Shown: positions 16,495 through 25,900 of the stretch, piece by piece
How positions within the stretch are numbered: the stretch's first letter is position 1
Layout of the letters: every line of letters begins with the position of its first letter
From: CBDCFV01 sp965216425
GTDB taxonomy: Bacteria > Chloroflexota > Dehalococcoidia > Lucifugimonadales > UBA3495
Direction: 5' to 3'
DNA length: 64,000 bases
Assembly (NCBI GenBank): GCA_965216425.1
Contig: CBDCFV010000004.1
Location: 310,001 to 374,000 of the forward strand
Notes under the pieces: generated by a model
What the model was told of the DNA's origin: nothing
The model's database searches: none
The model's input: the letters and a program-made list of their open reading frames with translations, nothing else
Made by a program: the position numbers and the translations under genes

Positions 16495-17520
16495 TTACGT
16501 TGGAATAATACCGCACACCTCGGCGACCAGTTCGTATGAGCGGACACGTTCGGCAAACCCGTGGCAGATGGTGACGATGCTCAGATCGTTGGTTTCATAT
16601 AATTCCGCCAGACCCTCCAACCGTTCCTTCACCTGCTCCGGCGTTCCATCGACGCACAGCCTGCGGTACTGTTCCGTGTACGCCCATTCATTGGCCGCGT
16701 ATTGGTAGGCCAAAGCATCTTCAACCGAGGGAATCCCTTGGGCGCGTCCGGTTATGGACTTCAACCGGGCCAGGTTGCGGCTGGAAGCCAAGCGAAGGGC
16801 TTCCTCCTCGGTGTCGGCGCAAAGGACTTGAACGCCTATGTTTACCTTTGGTTCGGAAAGGTATTTCGATGGCTGGAAGTTCTTGCGGTATCCTTCAACG
16901 ATAGTGGGGCCCTCCTCTACGCCGAGGCCGAAGAAATGGGCGTAAGCGAAGGGAACGCCCAAGTGGGCAGCCATGTAGGCGCTTTCATACCTGGAGCCAA
17001 GAAGCCAGACATCGGGCATTCCGGTGGGGACCGGTCCTGCTTGGATTCCGGCGAAAATGTGCGACTGGTCCAGTTCGCCCGACAGGTGGCCGATCAGGTC
17101 TACCACCTGTTGAGGAAACTGCCGGATGTCGCTGGGGTGCTTCGGGTAGGATAAGGCCGCGGCGGTAATCTGGTCGCTTCCTGGAGCGCGCCCGATGCCG
17201 ACGTCGATACGCCCGGGATAGAGCGCTTCCAACATGCGGAAGTTTTCCGCGACTTTGAAGGCGCTGTAATGGGAAAGCATCACCCCGCCGCTTCCCACCC
17301 GTATGGTCTTAGTCCGGGCCGCTACGTGGCCGATCAGGATTTCCGGGCTGGTGCCGGCGAAGTTGGGGATGCTGTGGTGTTCCGCCAGCCAGTACCGTTG
17401 ATATCCCAGATTTTCGACCGCCGCCGCCAGTTCGATAGTGTCTCTCAAGGCGTCGCCGGCTGTGTCCCCCTCCCGCACCGGGGACTGGTCGACGACGCTC
17501 AGCACAAGTTTCTGGTCCAA
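16495..17520 (-). CDS. LLM-class (luciferase-like) FMN-dependent oxidoreductase
   Basis: A 341-residue TIM-barrel oxidoreductase. The N-terminal LSVVDQSPV, YWLAEHHSIPNFAGTSPEI and VGSGGVMLSHYSAFKVAE segments match the group-1 luciferase-like (MsnO8-type) family, and RIDVGIGRAPGSD is also typical. Such proteins use reduced FMN or F420 to oxidise organic substrates; the substrate cannot be read from sequence. The TTG start at 17520 follows GAGGTTGAG. Confidence 0.87.
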   Translation of the reverse strand: MDQKLVLSVVDQSPVREGDTAGDALRDTIELAAAVENLGYQRYWLAEHHSIPNFAGTSPEILIGHVAARTKTIRVGSGGVMLSHYSAFKVAENFRMLEALYPGRIDVGIGRAPGSDQITAAALSYPKHPSDIRQFPQQVVDLIGHLSGELDQSHIFAGIQAGPVPTGMPDVWLLGSRYESAYMAAHLGVPFAYAHFFGLGVEEGPTIVEGYRKNFQPSKYLSEPKVNIGVQVLCADTEEEALRLASSRNLARLKSITGRAQGIPSVEDALAYQYAANEWAYTEQYRRLCVDGTPEQVKERLEGLAELYETNDLSIVTICHGFAERVRSYELVAEVCGIIPT

Positions 17521-17769
17521 TACTCAACCTCAATGGGGCTTGCTCAAATCAACTGTCGGAATCCTACTCCAATGTAATGCCGGTCTACAAGTTCACAGCC
17601 CTTTCCTATGGTGACTTGGGTACGGTATAATTCAGCATTGGCGCTGGGAGGCGACTATTTCCGTTAACTCCCATAGAGAACACTCAATCCTGCTCCAGTC
17701 GGCTGCTCCCTTAATCTGTCTTGGCAACGAACGCTTTACTGTGGACAGGAATGTACTCCTGAATATGAT

Positions 17770-18159
17770 ATGCCTGAGAAATATCAGGATGAAATAGAGG
17801 AAATCCTGCGGAAGGCCGGAGAGACCCCGCCCGCGAACCCCAGCCAGGTTCGGGAGGATGACCGCGGCGCCAGCGCCGTTGGCGCTTCCAGACCGGACCC
17901 GCAGCCGGCCAACAAGTACAAAGGCCGGTGGCCGCGATTGTCTCCGGGCAAGCTGCTGTTGGCCGGGCTGGTAATCTTTATCATCGGCGCGTTAACGTGG
18001 GAGCCGGGGATATGGATCGGATTGGCGGTCCTGGTGGTGGCTTACCTGCTTTTCTTCGTCAAGCCCCGCTCCATTTCCATTGAGAAGCGGTGGCGAGGGC
18101 AGGTTATCGAGGATTACCAGTCGCCTTGGGACCGGATCAAGGGCTGGTTGAAGAAATAG
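17770..18159 (+). CDS. Small membrane protein of unknown function
   Basis: 129 residues. A charged, proline-rich N-terminal half (about residues 1-60) is followed by two hydrophobic segments, LLLAGLVIFIIGALTW and IWIGLAVLVVAYLLFFV, and a basic tail (RWRGQVIEDYQSPWDRIKGW). The topology suggests both termini are cytoplasmic. It converges on hemD with 19 bp between stops. I do not recognise a named family. Confidence 0.65.
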   Translation: MPEKYQDEIEEILRKAGETPPANPSQVREDDRGASAVGASRPDPQPANKYKGRWPRLSPGKLLLAGLVIFIIGALTWEPGIWIGLAVLVVAYLLFFVKPRSISIEKRWRGQVIEDYQSPWDRIKGWLKK

Positions 18160-18178
18160 CCGTCCGGTCCGCTAACGA

Positions 18179-19015
18179 TTAGCCAGCCGTTGTTACGCCC
18201 GGTTGGTAGTGCTCCGCCAAGGCGATTATCAAGTTCCCCATGTGTACGTGTTCCGGCTCAACGTCAACCTTGATGTTCCTCTCCCGCAATTTGCGGCTGC
18301 ACACCGGCCCCACGGAAGCGATGGTCAAGGAATCCTTGCCGAGGCTGTCCCGCAGCGACTCTCCCCGGTTCGATTGATCGGCAATCGCCAGTAAATTGTC
18401 CACCTGCGGTTGGCTGGTAAAAGCCACGGCGTCTATCTTCCCGGCGGCGAGGTCGTCAATCATCCGGACCACCGGGGTCGTGTCCTCGGGTATCCCCCAA
18501 CTATACAGCCTTACTTCCCGCGCGTTGGCGCCCTTGTCGCGCAGGCTCCGCGTGAGAATATTGTTGGGCCCGCCGTACGCCTGCACCGCCACCTCTTTCC
18601 CCTCAAGGTCGGTATTACTGATGGCGTCCACCAATTCCTGTGAGGTATAAGGCTCGGGGGGCATGAGGTCGATGTGGATGTGGTTCTGCCTCAGGACGCG
18701 GGCGGGCTTGGGGCTGCGGGCGTATACGGTACGGGTGTTGAGATGGTCAAGGAACTGCTGCTTCAAGCCCATAGCATCAGCCGACTCTATGAGGGCGCGA
18801 GTGCCTACCCCGGTTAGAAGGACCACAACGTCGATGAGGTCGGCGCAGACGTCCCGAACGAGGCGTTGCACCTCCGGGTCGTCCTTCAGGTAGACTTCTT
18901 GAAGCACCGGGGCCGAGTAGGCCACGCCGCCGTGACGCTCCACCAATGCGGCCATCTCAGACTGCATCCGGGCTTCTACAAAGGCGACGACTCTACCGCT
19001 TAACGATTCCGCCAC
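18179..19015 (-). CDS. hemD: Uroporphyrinogen-III synthase
   Basis: A 278-residue HemD-family protein recognised from the LTGVGTRALIESAD block, the ARSPKPARVLRQN linker and the later DAVAFTSQPQVDNLL and ASVGPVCSRKLRE motifs. HemD closes the linear tetrapyrrole to uroporphyrinogen III, the precursor of siroheme, cobamides and heme. The GTG start has AGGGGG upstream and lies 9 bp after the stop of the siroheme-dependent reductase, so the pair is an operon that couples the apoenzyme to its cofactor precursor. Sequence conservation in this family is low, so the call rests partly on context. Confidence 0.85.
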   Translation of the reverse strand: MAESLSGRVVAFVEARMQSEMAALVERHGGVAYSAPVLQEVYLKDDPEVQRLVRDVCADLIDVVVLLTGVGTRALIESADAMGLKQQFLDHLNTRTVYARSPKPARVLRQNHIHIDLMPPEPYTSQELVDAISNTDLEGKEVAVQAYGGPNNILTRSLRDKGANAREVRLYSWGIPEDTTPVVRMIDDLAAGKIDAVAFTSQPQVDNLLAIADQSNRGESLRDSLGKDSLTIASVGPVCSRKLRERNIKVDVEPEHVHMGNLIIALAEHYQPGVTTAG

Positions 19016-19024
19016 ACCAGCCCC

Positions 19025-20899
19025 CTAGACCATGCACTCACCTTCGCCACGCTCCAGCTTGTAGATGTTGGTGCGCTCCCAGTCGAAGTACAAGTCGGAA
19101 CCTGCTTCCGCGGTCTCGGCGGTCTCTTGCGCTTTGGCGGCTACGGCCGTCAATTCGGCTACACCCACCCGGTCGAGGAAGTCGTTGAAGGGTTCTTGTT
19201 CCTGACGGTTCTCCTTGTAGTAGGAGGCAATCTGTTTGACTACTTTGGGCACCACCTTGGCTGGCACCTTGATCTTGGGTATGCGGGAGCCGATACGGGA
19301 GTCCTCCACCCGGTTGTCGCCGTAGTTCCCGCCGAGGAATAACTCGTAGGCGGGAATCTGGCTGCCGTCCGGGCCCTTGACCGCAGCTCCATGAAACCCG
19401 ATGTTGGCGATATGGTGCAGGCCGCAGCCGTTAGGACAGCCGCTCATCTTGATGCGTATCTTCTTAACGCCCTCGTCCTGCAACAGCCCGTTCCAGCCGC
19501 CCATTTCCTCTTTGAGGGCCTTGGCCAGCCCCATCGACGATGTTATTCCCAGCTTACAACTGTCCGTTCCAGGACAGGAAACCACATCAGTGATGGTATT
19601 TGCGTCCGGTTCAGCCAAGTCGATGGCGCGAAGGGCATCCCAAAGGTCATGCAGGTGTCTTTCAGGCACCCATCGGAGGGTTAGATTCTGTTCTTGCGTG
19701 GTACAGGCGCGGCCGCCGGTGAAGCGTTCCACTATGTCGGCCAAGTCTCTGAATTGAGTGTGGCTGATGTCGCCCCGGGTCAGTTTCAGGTAGACCAAGT
19801 AATACCCATTCTGCTTCTGGGCTACCACGTTGGTCTCTCTCCAGCGACTGTATTCGCCCCCGCCGTTGGTATGGCCGCCACCAGCGCCGTTGGATGGCAG
19901 ATTTGACGCCGACGACGCATCCGGAGCGGGCGGAGTTTCTCGTTGGATATCGTCCACTTGCATCAGCGGCTTGGGGTCGATGGGGCCGATCCTGTCCAAC
20001 TCGGTGTCCACCAACTCCCGGAAGGCATCCAGCCCGATCCTGTCGACCAAGACCTTGATACGGGCCATCATGCGGTTCTTGCGCAACATGTCCGCGTTGT
20101 TGAAAACCGTCCAAATGGCAAGGGCCACGCGCAAGTAGTCCTCTTCCGGTACGAACTCGTAGAGAGCCTTGGCCAACCTGGGCATAATGGACGTGCCGCC
20201 GCCCACGAACACTTTGAATCCCCTTTTGACCGAGCCGTTTTCGCGCCGGACCTGGGCCACGTAGGTCAGGTCCTGGATGGCGGCTGATACGCTGTCGTGG
20301 GAATCGCACCCGGTGAAGGCCGTCTTGAATTTCCGTGGGAAGTTCTGGGTAATGGGATGCCTGACGCCGAACCGGACGTAGGCGGCCAAGTAGGGAGTTG
20401 GATCGAACACTTCATCGGCGCATACGCCGGCGGTAGGAGACCCAACCACGTTACGGACCGTGTTGCCACAGGCCTCCCTGGTGGTGAGACCCACCTCTCC
20501 CAACAGGCGCAGCACTTCGGGACAATCGGGCAGCGGAATGTGATGTATCTGGATGTTTTCCCGAGTGGTCACATGTCCCTTTTGCAGGGGGGCGTACCGT
20601 TCGGTTATGTCACCGAACATGCGCAGGGCCCGGCCGGTCAATATCCCGCCAGGGAGTTTTACGCGAATCATCTGAACGTCGGCCTGCCGCTGACCGTAAA
20701 CCCCTTGGCGGAGCCGGTAGGGCGTGAACTCGGCGTTGTCCAACTCTCCATCCTGGAACTTGCGTGACTCCTCTTCCAGCCGCTCCACCTCATCTTCCAG
20801 GAATGGAATTATGCCCGGCGAGGCATGGGCCAGTTGCATACTCCGTTCATATATCTCCGATTGATCGACAGCTTGGATATTTGAGGTTTGACTGGTCAA
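19025..20899 (-). CDS. Siroheme [4Fe-4S] nitrite/sulfite reductase
   Basis: A 624-residue enzyme with duplicated ferredoxin-like half domains and the siroheme/[4Fe-4S] ligands C-x5-C (SCPGTDSCKLG) and C-x3-C (SGCPNGCG). It reduces nitrite to ammonia or sulfite to sulfide with six electrons; sequence alone does not separate the two. The TTG start at 20899 is chosen because AGGAGG lies five bases upstream; the open frame continues 43 codons further but runs through the terminator hairpin. A glycine-rich linker (about SNGAGGGHTNGGGEYS) splits the two halves. hemD follows in the same operon. Regulation by attenuation is suggested by the leader. Confidence 0.9.
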   Translation of the reverse strand: MTSQTSNIQAVDQSEIYERSMQLAHASPGIIPFLEDEVERLEEESRKFQDGELDNAEFTPYRLRQGVYGQRQADVQMIRVKLPGGILTGRALRMFGDITERYAPLQKGHVTTRENIQIHHIPLPDCPEVLRLLGEVGLTTREACGNTVRNVVGSPTAGVCADEVFDPTPYLAAYVRFGVRHPITQNFPRKFKTAFTGCDSHDSVSAAIQDLTYVAQVRRENGSVKRGFKVFVGGGTSIMPRLAKALYEFVPEEDYLRVALAIWTVFNNADMLRKNRMMARIKVLVDRIGLDAFRELVDTELDRIGPIDPKPLMQVDDIQRETPPAPDASSASNLPSNGAGGGHTNGGGEYSRWRETNVVAQKQNGYYLVYLKLTRGDISHTQFRDLADIVERFTGGRACTTQEQNLTLRWVPERHLHDLWDALRAIDLAEPDANTITDVVSCPGTDSCKLGITSSMGLAKALKEEMGGWNGLLQDEGVKKIRIKMSGCPNGCGLHHIANIGFHGAAVKGPDGSQIPAYELFLGGNYGDNRVEDSRIGSRIPKIKVPAKVVPKVVKQIASYYKENRQEQEPFNDFLDRVGVAELTAVAAKAQETAETAEAGSDLYFDWERTNIYKLERGEGECMV

Positions 20900-20920
20900 C
20901 GAGGCCTCCTGAAGTTGGGC

Positions 20921-20959
20921 AAAATAAAAGCCCACCAAGCGGCGTGTTTCTTGGTGGGC
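20921..20959 (-). terminator. Leader terminator (attenuator) before the reductase gene
   Basis: On the minus strand GCCCACCAAG (20959-20950) pairs perfectly with CTTGGTGGGC (20939-20930) and is followed by TTTTATTTT. It ends about ten bases before the AGGAGG ribosome binding site and lies about 110-150 nt downstream of the promoter at 21068-21096, so transcription must pass it to reach the gene. Confidence 0.8.
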
Positions 20960-21067
20960 GCAAGTCTTGTTTAGAAATGTCGTTTTATACGAACATCTAA
21001 CGCGCCCTATGTGGGCGGACAGGTGCAACAGTGGCAGAAGCTATGAGACGTGGAACTCATCTACGAA

Positions 21068-21096
21068 AGTCTAGCGCGAGGGTCAACAATTGTCAA
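21068..21096 (-). promoter_or_regulatory. Promoter of the reductase-hemD operon
   Basis: Minus-strand TTGACA (21096-21091), a 17-bp spacer and TAGACT (21073-21068). It gives a transcript with a long leader that includes the terminator hairpin. Confidence 0.65.
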
Positions 21097-21126
21097 CACA
21101 AAATGAACATAGCAAGGCTTGATAAT

Positions 21127-21897
21127 TTACCTGCCTTGACCCCGGTCCTGGTAGTCCTGAGCGGAGCCCAATCCTTCCAATGCCAGGCCGTATCCCAGCA
21201 GGTCGTGCAACTCCTGCTTCAACTTGTGGGTCAGCAGAACCCGCGAGTAGCGCAACACCAAGCGGGGTTGCCGGGCCAGTTGCCGGGCCAGTTCCCACGC
21301 CCGGGGCAACAAGTCCTCCTGGGGCAGCACTTCGGCGACCAACCCGAACTCCTGCGCTTGCGTCGCATCCAGCATCTGTCCGGTCAACAGAAAATACCTT
21401 CCCCGGTTTATACCCAGCAGCAGCGGATAGATGATGTGCATACCGTCGCCAGGGATGAGGCCGCTCATAAAGTGGCCGGAGTCCTGAAACGTGGTATGAG
21501 GGGCGGACAGGACTATGTCGCTCAGCAGCGGCAGCTCCGAGTGGCGTAAAGCCGGCCCGTTGACGGCCGCGATGATGGGCACTTCGATATTGAGCAGGTT
21601 GCCCAGCAGGTGTTTGCCCTCCCAATAGGTGCCATCCCATTGCTCGGGAGTGCGCCGCGGGACTGTGGCGTTGCTGCCGGCGGGTCCGGTGAACCCGTCG
21701 CCTGCTCCGGTCATGATGATCACCTTCGTTTCCGGGTCTGTGCCAACTGTGTGGAACACCTCGGGTAACTCCGAATGCGGCCCTGCTCCCCATTGCAACG
21801 TGCCGCCGTCGCTGTGCAGCGTCATCTGCAAGATACCGTCGTGCCTCTCCAGCTTGACGAATTGGAACCGGTTGGCGTATTCCTCCAGTCGTGCCAT
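21127..21897 (-). CDS. Enoyl-CoA hydratase/isomerase family protein
   Basis: A 256-residue crotonase-fold protein. The segment VPIIAAVNGPALRHSELPLLSDIVL carries the oxyanion-hole glycine and following helix, and AQEFGLVAEVLP is the conserved C-terminal part. The usual first oxyanion motif (AGAD) reads GFTGPAGSN, so it is not a canonical fatty-acid hydratase; other crotonase activities such as hydrolysis or isomerisation are possible. The ATG follows AGGAG. It is divergent from the island side and has no operon partner. Confidence 0.8.
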   Translation of the reverse strand: MARLEEYANRFQFVKLERHDGILQMTLHSDGGTLQWGAGPHSELPEVFHTVGTDPETKVIIMTGAGDGFTGPAGSNATVPRRTPEQWDGTYWEGKHLLGNLLNIEVPIIAAVNGPALRHSELPLLSDIVLSAPHTTFQDSGHFMSGLIPGDGMHIIYPLLLGINRGRYFLLTGQMLDATQAQEFGLVAEVLPQEDLLPRAWELARQLARQPRLVLRYSRVLLTHKLKQELHDLLGYGLALEGLGSAQDYQDRGQGR

Positions 21898-22608
21898 TCG
21901 TGTCTTCTCCTTTGCTGCGGTGGGGCGGCGAAAAATCGCTACCCACGGCGCTGTGCTCTTATTGTCCTAATCTAACCGTACCCACGAAGAATTGCCATCA
22001 AGCCCATTCCAGGCCCTACCAGCGATACAAGGCCTTTTCATTTTCACCGGTCAGCCAAGCTAAGAAGCGAGACAGCACCGGGTCCAAGGGAGGAGAACGT
22101 TGAACAAGCGTTGGAGGAGGAGCGGAAATTTCAGAATACCGGACATTTACGGACATTACCGGACATTTCGCTTTTGTGAATCAGGATTTACCGGATGTTG
22201 GGATTCTCTGGATGTGGCCGAATCGTCATGCTAGTCCTTAACAGTCCTGAGAATCCTATAATTACGGCCTTGTCTTAGACCAGGGCATGGGTACAGTTGT
22301 CCTTTACCCGGTGCGGGACGCCCGCGCTCCTATCCTATCCCAACCGGCCAACCAGTTTTGGTCAGACCCGTCCGAGCTGTACGAGACAGTTACTATGTTA
22401 GCAAGGTGTTTCACGAGTTGGAAAGGGGCGAATGTCAGTAGTCGTTCCGGTCCAGGATTGGTTTGAATTGGATGATTGGCGCGGCCTTTGGCGGATGGCT
22501 GACCTGAAGGCCCGGGGCTGCGACGATTGTGACAATGAAAAAGCCTTGGCCGGCGATAGCCGGAGTGTTGCTGAGGCTGAGGCCATTTGATACCATGTAA
22601 AGGGTAGG
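21898..22608. other. Intergenic region upstream of tRNA-Ser
   Basis: No convincing gene. At 22138-22168 there are three closely spaced repeats, ACCGGACATTT, ACGGACATT and ACCGGACATTT, which could be an operator. A GGAGGAGG-rich stretch near 22083-22122 does not lead to a supported reading frame. Confidence 0.45.
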
Positions 22609-22700
22609 GGAGGGATCGCATAGTGGTCTAGTGCGGGCGCCTGCTAAGCGCTTAGCCTGTGAAAACGGGCTCATGGGTTCGAATCCCATTCCCTCCGCCA
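22609..22700 (+). tRNA. tRNA-Ser (anticodon GCT), CCA encoded
   Basis: A class II tRNA: the acceptor GGAGGGA pairs with TCCCTCC and ends GCCA. The anticodon loop CTGCTAA carries GCT at 22643-22645, flanked by a 5-bp stem. A long variable arm (AGCC...GGCT around TGTGAAAAC) and the T-loop TTCGAAT with stem ATGGG/CCCAT complete it. It reads AGC/AGU serine codons. Its 3' end is the inferred integration site of the adjacent island. Confidence 0.95.
22684..22700 (+). other. attL: island junction in the tRNA-Ser 3' end
   Basis: TCCCATTCCCTCCGCCA, the T-stem/acceptor 3' end. It recurs with two mismatches at 60339-60355, and the last 11 bases (TCCCTCCGCCA) are identical. The integrase gene begins about 120 bp downstream. 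Confidence 0.75.
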
Positions 22701-22820
22701 CTTTAACGTCCAGTAAAGTCCAGTAAGGTCTCAATCAAGCCCACTCCGTATCTATTTCACTGATACTGGCCTCTTGATCAGTCCGGCAAAGTCCTATAAA
22801 ATCCCCCTGAATCCCACACA

Positions 22821-24032
22821 TTGCGTGGGAAAATATGTGGTAAAGGGGGAGCCATCGGCAAACTCAGTGCGCTCTCGGCGAAGGCACTCAACACACCCGG
22901 CAGGCACGGCGACGGCGATGGCCTCTACCTCAATGTCGCTCCCGGGGGCAGCAAGTCGTGGGTCCAAAGGATTGTGGTCCAAGGACGCAGGCGGGACGTA
23001 GGCCTGGGTTCGTATCCCACGGTCAGTTTGGCGCGGGCCCGGGAAATAGTCCACTCCAACCGAATTGCGGTATCCGACGGGCGGGACCCCCTAAAGGAAA
23101 AGCGGGAGGCCCTTAAGGCCTCTAGGTCTCCTTCTCCCTCCATTCCCACGTTCGCTGAGGCTGCTGCCAAAGTGATAGAGCTTCGCCGCCCTATTTGGAA
23201 CAACCCCAAGCACGCGGCCCAGTGGCAGAGCACCCTGGCCACATACGCTTTCCCCTTGATCGGGGACATGCCGGTGAGCGAGATTGACAGCAACGACGTA
23301 TTCGAGGTCTTGACACCCATATGGACGGAGAAACATGAGACAGCGAGCAGAGTTCGCCAGCGAATGGAAGCCGTCTTTAACTGGGCCATCACCAAAACTT
23401 TGAGGAAGGATAATCCTGCCACCAAGGCCGTCCTGAGTGCACTGCCTTCAGTCTCCAAGTTGAAGAGGCATCACCGGTCCATTCCATACCGTGAGGTCCC
23501 GGAAGCCCTGGCTCGGGTCAGGGAGTCCACAGCCAACCTGATGACCCACCTGTCCTTCGAGTTCCTGGTGCTGACAGCAGCCAGGTCGGGCGAGGTCAGG
23601 ATGTCCACCTGGTCGGAGATTGACTTCGTGGCGGACACATGGACCGTTCCGGAAGAACGGATGAAGGCCGGCCAGAAGCACCGGGTTCCCTTGTCGGCCC
23701 GGTGCCTGGAAATCCTGGCAGAAGTCAGAGAGTTGAATCGACACCATGAGGGCTTGATATTTCCAGGGCAGAAAGGCCAAGCCCTGTCCGACATGTCCTA
23801 CACGGCTATGCTGCGCCGCTTGGAGATACCCGCAGTGCCCCATGGGTTCCGGAGCAGTTTCAAGAACTGGAGCCTGGAGGCCAGTGGCATGCAGGACCGT
23901 TGGTTCCTTAGCGAACTTGCTCTGGCCCACGATATAGGCGACGAGGTGGAAAAAGCGTATGCCACGACCGACCTTTTCGAACCTCGCAGGCCGTTGATGG
24001 AAGCGTGGGCTGCGTTCTGCCATACGGAGTGA
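22821..24032 (+). CDS. P4-type tyrosine integrase (DUF4102 + phage integrase)
   Basis: About 400 residues. The N-terminal arm-binding domain is seen in GRHGDGDGLYLNVAPGGSKSW; a core-binding region follows; the catalytic domain shows TAARSGEVR (first Arg), HGFRSSFKNW (HxxR) and AHDIGDEVEKAYATTD, with the tyrosine nucleophile in AYATTD. P4-like integrases recombine islands into tRNA 3' ends, which fits the tRNA-Ser beside it. The start is uncertain: the TTG at 22821 opens the frame but has no ribosome binding site, and GGGGGAG at 22845-22851 points to an unusual start near 22854 (ATC). The gene appears intact. Confidence 0.9.
   Translation: MRGKICGKGGAIGKLSALSAKALNTPGRHGDGDGLYLNVAPGGSKSWVQRIVVQGRRRDVGLGSYPTVSLARAREIVHSNRIAVSDGRDPLKEKREALKASRSPSPSIPTFAEAAAKVIELRRPIWNNPKHAAQWQSTLATYAFPLIGDMPVSEIDSNDVFEVLTPIWTEKHETASRVRQRMEAVFNWAITKTLRKDNPATKAVLSALPSVSKLKRHHRSIPYREVPEALARVRESTANLMTHLSFEFLVLTAARSGEVRMSTWSEIDFVADTWTVPEERMKAGQKHRVPLSARCLEILAEVRELNRHHEGLIFPGQKGQALSDMSYTAMLRRLEIPAVPHGFRSSFKNWSLEASGMQDRWFLSELALAHDIGDEVEKAYATTDLFEPRRPLMEAWAAFCHTE
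22825..22840 (+). repeat. Candidate integrase arm site, left end
   Basis: GTGGGAAAATATGTGG lies 125 bp inside attL. GTGGGAGTATATGTGG lies 62 bp inside attR (60261-60276). They match at 14 of 16 positions and have the same orientation. Confidence 0.5.
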
Positions 24033-24100
24033 GGGCTTCCTACGGTCCTCGGTGATGAGGGAGCGCCGTACAAGTTGGCGAAATCCCGCTGATCCAGCTT

Positions 24101-24118
24101 GTGTGCAATTTTGCACAC
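24101..24118. repeat. Inverted repeat GTGTGCAA-TT-TTGCACAC
   Basis: An 8-bp perfect inverted repeat with a 2-bp spacer between the integrase and the serine recombinase. Its inner 16 bp recur exactly at 46641-46656 inside the ParB-methylase gene. It could be a protein-binding site. Confidence 0.45.
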
Positions 24119-24134
24119 CTGATATGCCGGTGGG

Positions 24135-25861
24135 TTAGTTGTAGGTACGCTGCCGGGATAGGTAGGATGTGGGGCGATTTACAGACTGACGTGGGTGTTG
24201 AACAATTTTCAGATGATGTTGGGAATCCCTCAAAATTCCGTGTGTTCGCTTTGCAAATACTTGAAAGCGGGCTCCGGTTCGAGTCCACCACGGTGGGCCG
24301 GACTGGACGAAATCAAGAACCGGGGCCGATTCTGACGTAACCCCGTCCGACGGCATGGGGATAGTGTACGTCAGAACCGCCTCGTCCTCCACGATTTCAA
24401 TGCCCTGCACGAAGTTGCGGATGAGGGCCTTCCGCTCAGGGAAGGTGCCTTCCTGCAAGAAGCTACGGAAGTCGGCCACATACCCCTTGATCTCCTTCGT
24501 GGTGGGCAACTCCGCCCGCCGCTGCTCCAACTGGCCCTCGGCCTCCTCCCGCGCCGCAGTTAGCTGGTCCTGGCGGCTCTTCAGGGACAGGATGCGCGGC
24601 GAAAGGGCCTCGATGGGCAACTGCTTGGTCTCAAGGGCCTGGTAGAGATTATCCAAGCGCCTTCCCACGTCCCTTAGCTCCGCGTCCACCGCCTTCAAGC
24701 GCCCGTTGACCTCACCGGCCAGGTTGTCGATCTCCTCGGCCACCAGGGTCACCAACTCGGTGATGGTCTCCTCGGTAAGAATCCGCTCCCTGACCTTCTC
24801 GATTACCAGGTCCTCCACCTTGGTTGCGTTCAGGTAGCGGGCGGTGCAGGCCCCCGCTCCCTCGCGGAACAGGCTGGCGCACACGTAGTAGGCGAACTGG
24901 CCGCTCTTGGCTCCCTGGGCCGAGTAGGGTTTCCCGCAGACCCCGCAGCGGAGCAGCCCGCTCAGCAGGTACTGGCTGCCCACCCGCGCGGGCCGCTGCA
25001 CCGTGGGCGCCCGCTCGTGGAGTCCCTGCTGCACCGCGTCGAAAAGCTCCCTTGACACCAGGGCGGGCCAGGCGTTCTCCACCCGCACCGGCTCTCCAGC
25101 CTTCTCATCTTTGCTCTTTACTCCCCACACTGCTGTTCCCGTGTAGGCTTCGTTGGTCAAGAGGTAGTGGACCACGTTCTTCTGCCAGCGCCTGCCCCGG
25201 TTGGTGATGCCCCTTCCATTCAACTCCTTGCAGATTTCCATCAGCCCGTCGCCCCGCCGCGAACTCTCGAATATCTCCTTAACTATCGGCGCGGCCACTG
25301 GGTCAACCTCCAGGGTGGGGCGGTCCTTGATCCCGTCGCTGACCTTGATCCGGCTGTAGCCGAAGGGTGCCCTTGAAGCCAGGAAGTAGCCCCGGGACGC
25401 CGCCTCCCGCATTCCCCGCACGGCTTCCTGGGCAAGATTTTCCGAGTAAAATTCGTCCACGGACTCGATGATGGCCTCCATCAGCTTGCCGGTGGGGGAG
25501 TCGTCGGCGTGCTCGGTGATGGAGACCACGCGGATGCCCTTGCGCCGCAGCATGGACTTGAAGGCCACGGCGTGCTCCCGCTTGCGGGTGAAGCGGCTGA
25601 ACTTCCAGACGAGAATCACCTGGAGTGGGGCCGTCGCCTTGCCGCCCTCCTCGTCATCTCCCTGAACTGGGGTCTGTCTGCGACTCGGCCGCTCTCGGCC
25701 TCGTCCACGTACTCGCGGGCCACGGAGTAGCCGTTGGCCCTGGCGTATTCCTTGAGCGCCCTGAGCTGGGCGGACACGGACAGATCCACGTCCTGCCTGT
25801 CGCTGGATACCCGTGCATAGAGCGCCGCCGGCGTTAGGGGCTGTAGGTGCTTATTCTTCAT
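24135..25861 (-). pseudogene. Large serine recombinase, frameshifted
   Basis: Two overlapping frames together give a complete large serine recombinase. The N-terminal part (from 25861, ATG after AGGAGG) has the catalytic serine in LYARVSSDRQ and ends in a shifted tail; the second frame starts near 25655 with DDEEGGKATAPLQVILVWKFSRF and continues through the recombinase domain, a zinc ribbon (LLRCGVCGKPYS ... YYVCASLFREGAGAC) and a long coiled coil. A one- or two-base change near 25655-25665 breaks the frame, so the protein is probably inactive unless frameshifting occurs. The last codons run through a 98-bp direct repeat that recurs at 37147, the kind of junction made when such a recombinase integrates. 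Confidence 0.82.
24194..24292 (+). repeat. Long direct repeat, left copy (candidate nested att site)
   Basis: About 99 bp matching 37147-37244 in the same orientation. The last 46 bp are identical (from CGCTTTGCAAATACTTG to GAGTCCACCACG); the first half has a few substitutions and a small indel. It lies at the 3' end of the serine recombinase, so the pair could bound a 13-kb nested element. Confidence 0.65.
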
Positions 25862-25900
25862 TGCTGTCCTCCTATACATCTTCAGGTAGTCGACCAAAGC

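Noticed and set aside
22653..22672. tRNA-Ser variable arm resembling the 23-nt element (AGCCTGTGAAAACGGGCT)
   Set aside because: It is a normal class II variable arm with its own stem, lacks the CCC block and is not an insertion.
24241..24292. tRNA-like sequence (GGTTCGAGTCC...) in the 98-bp repeat
   Set aside because: The T-loop motif is present but the flanking bases do not pair into a T-stem or acceptor stem, so no tRNA gene is called.
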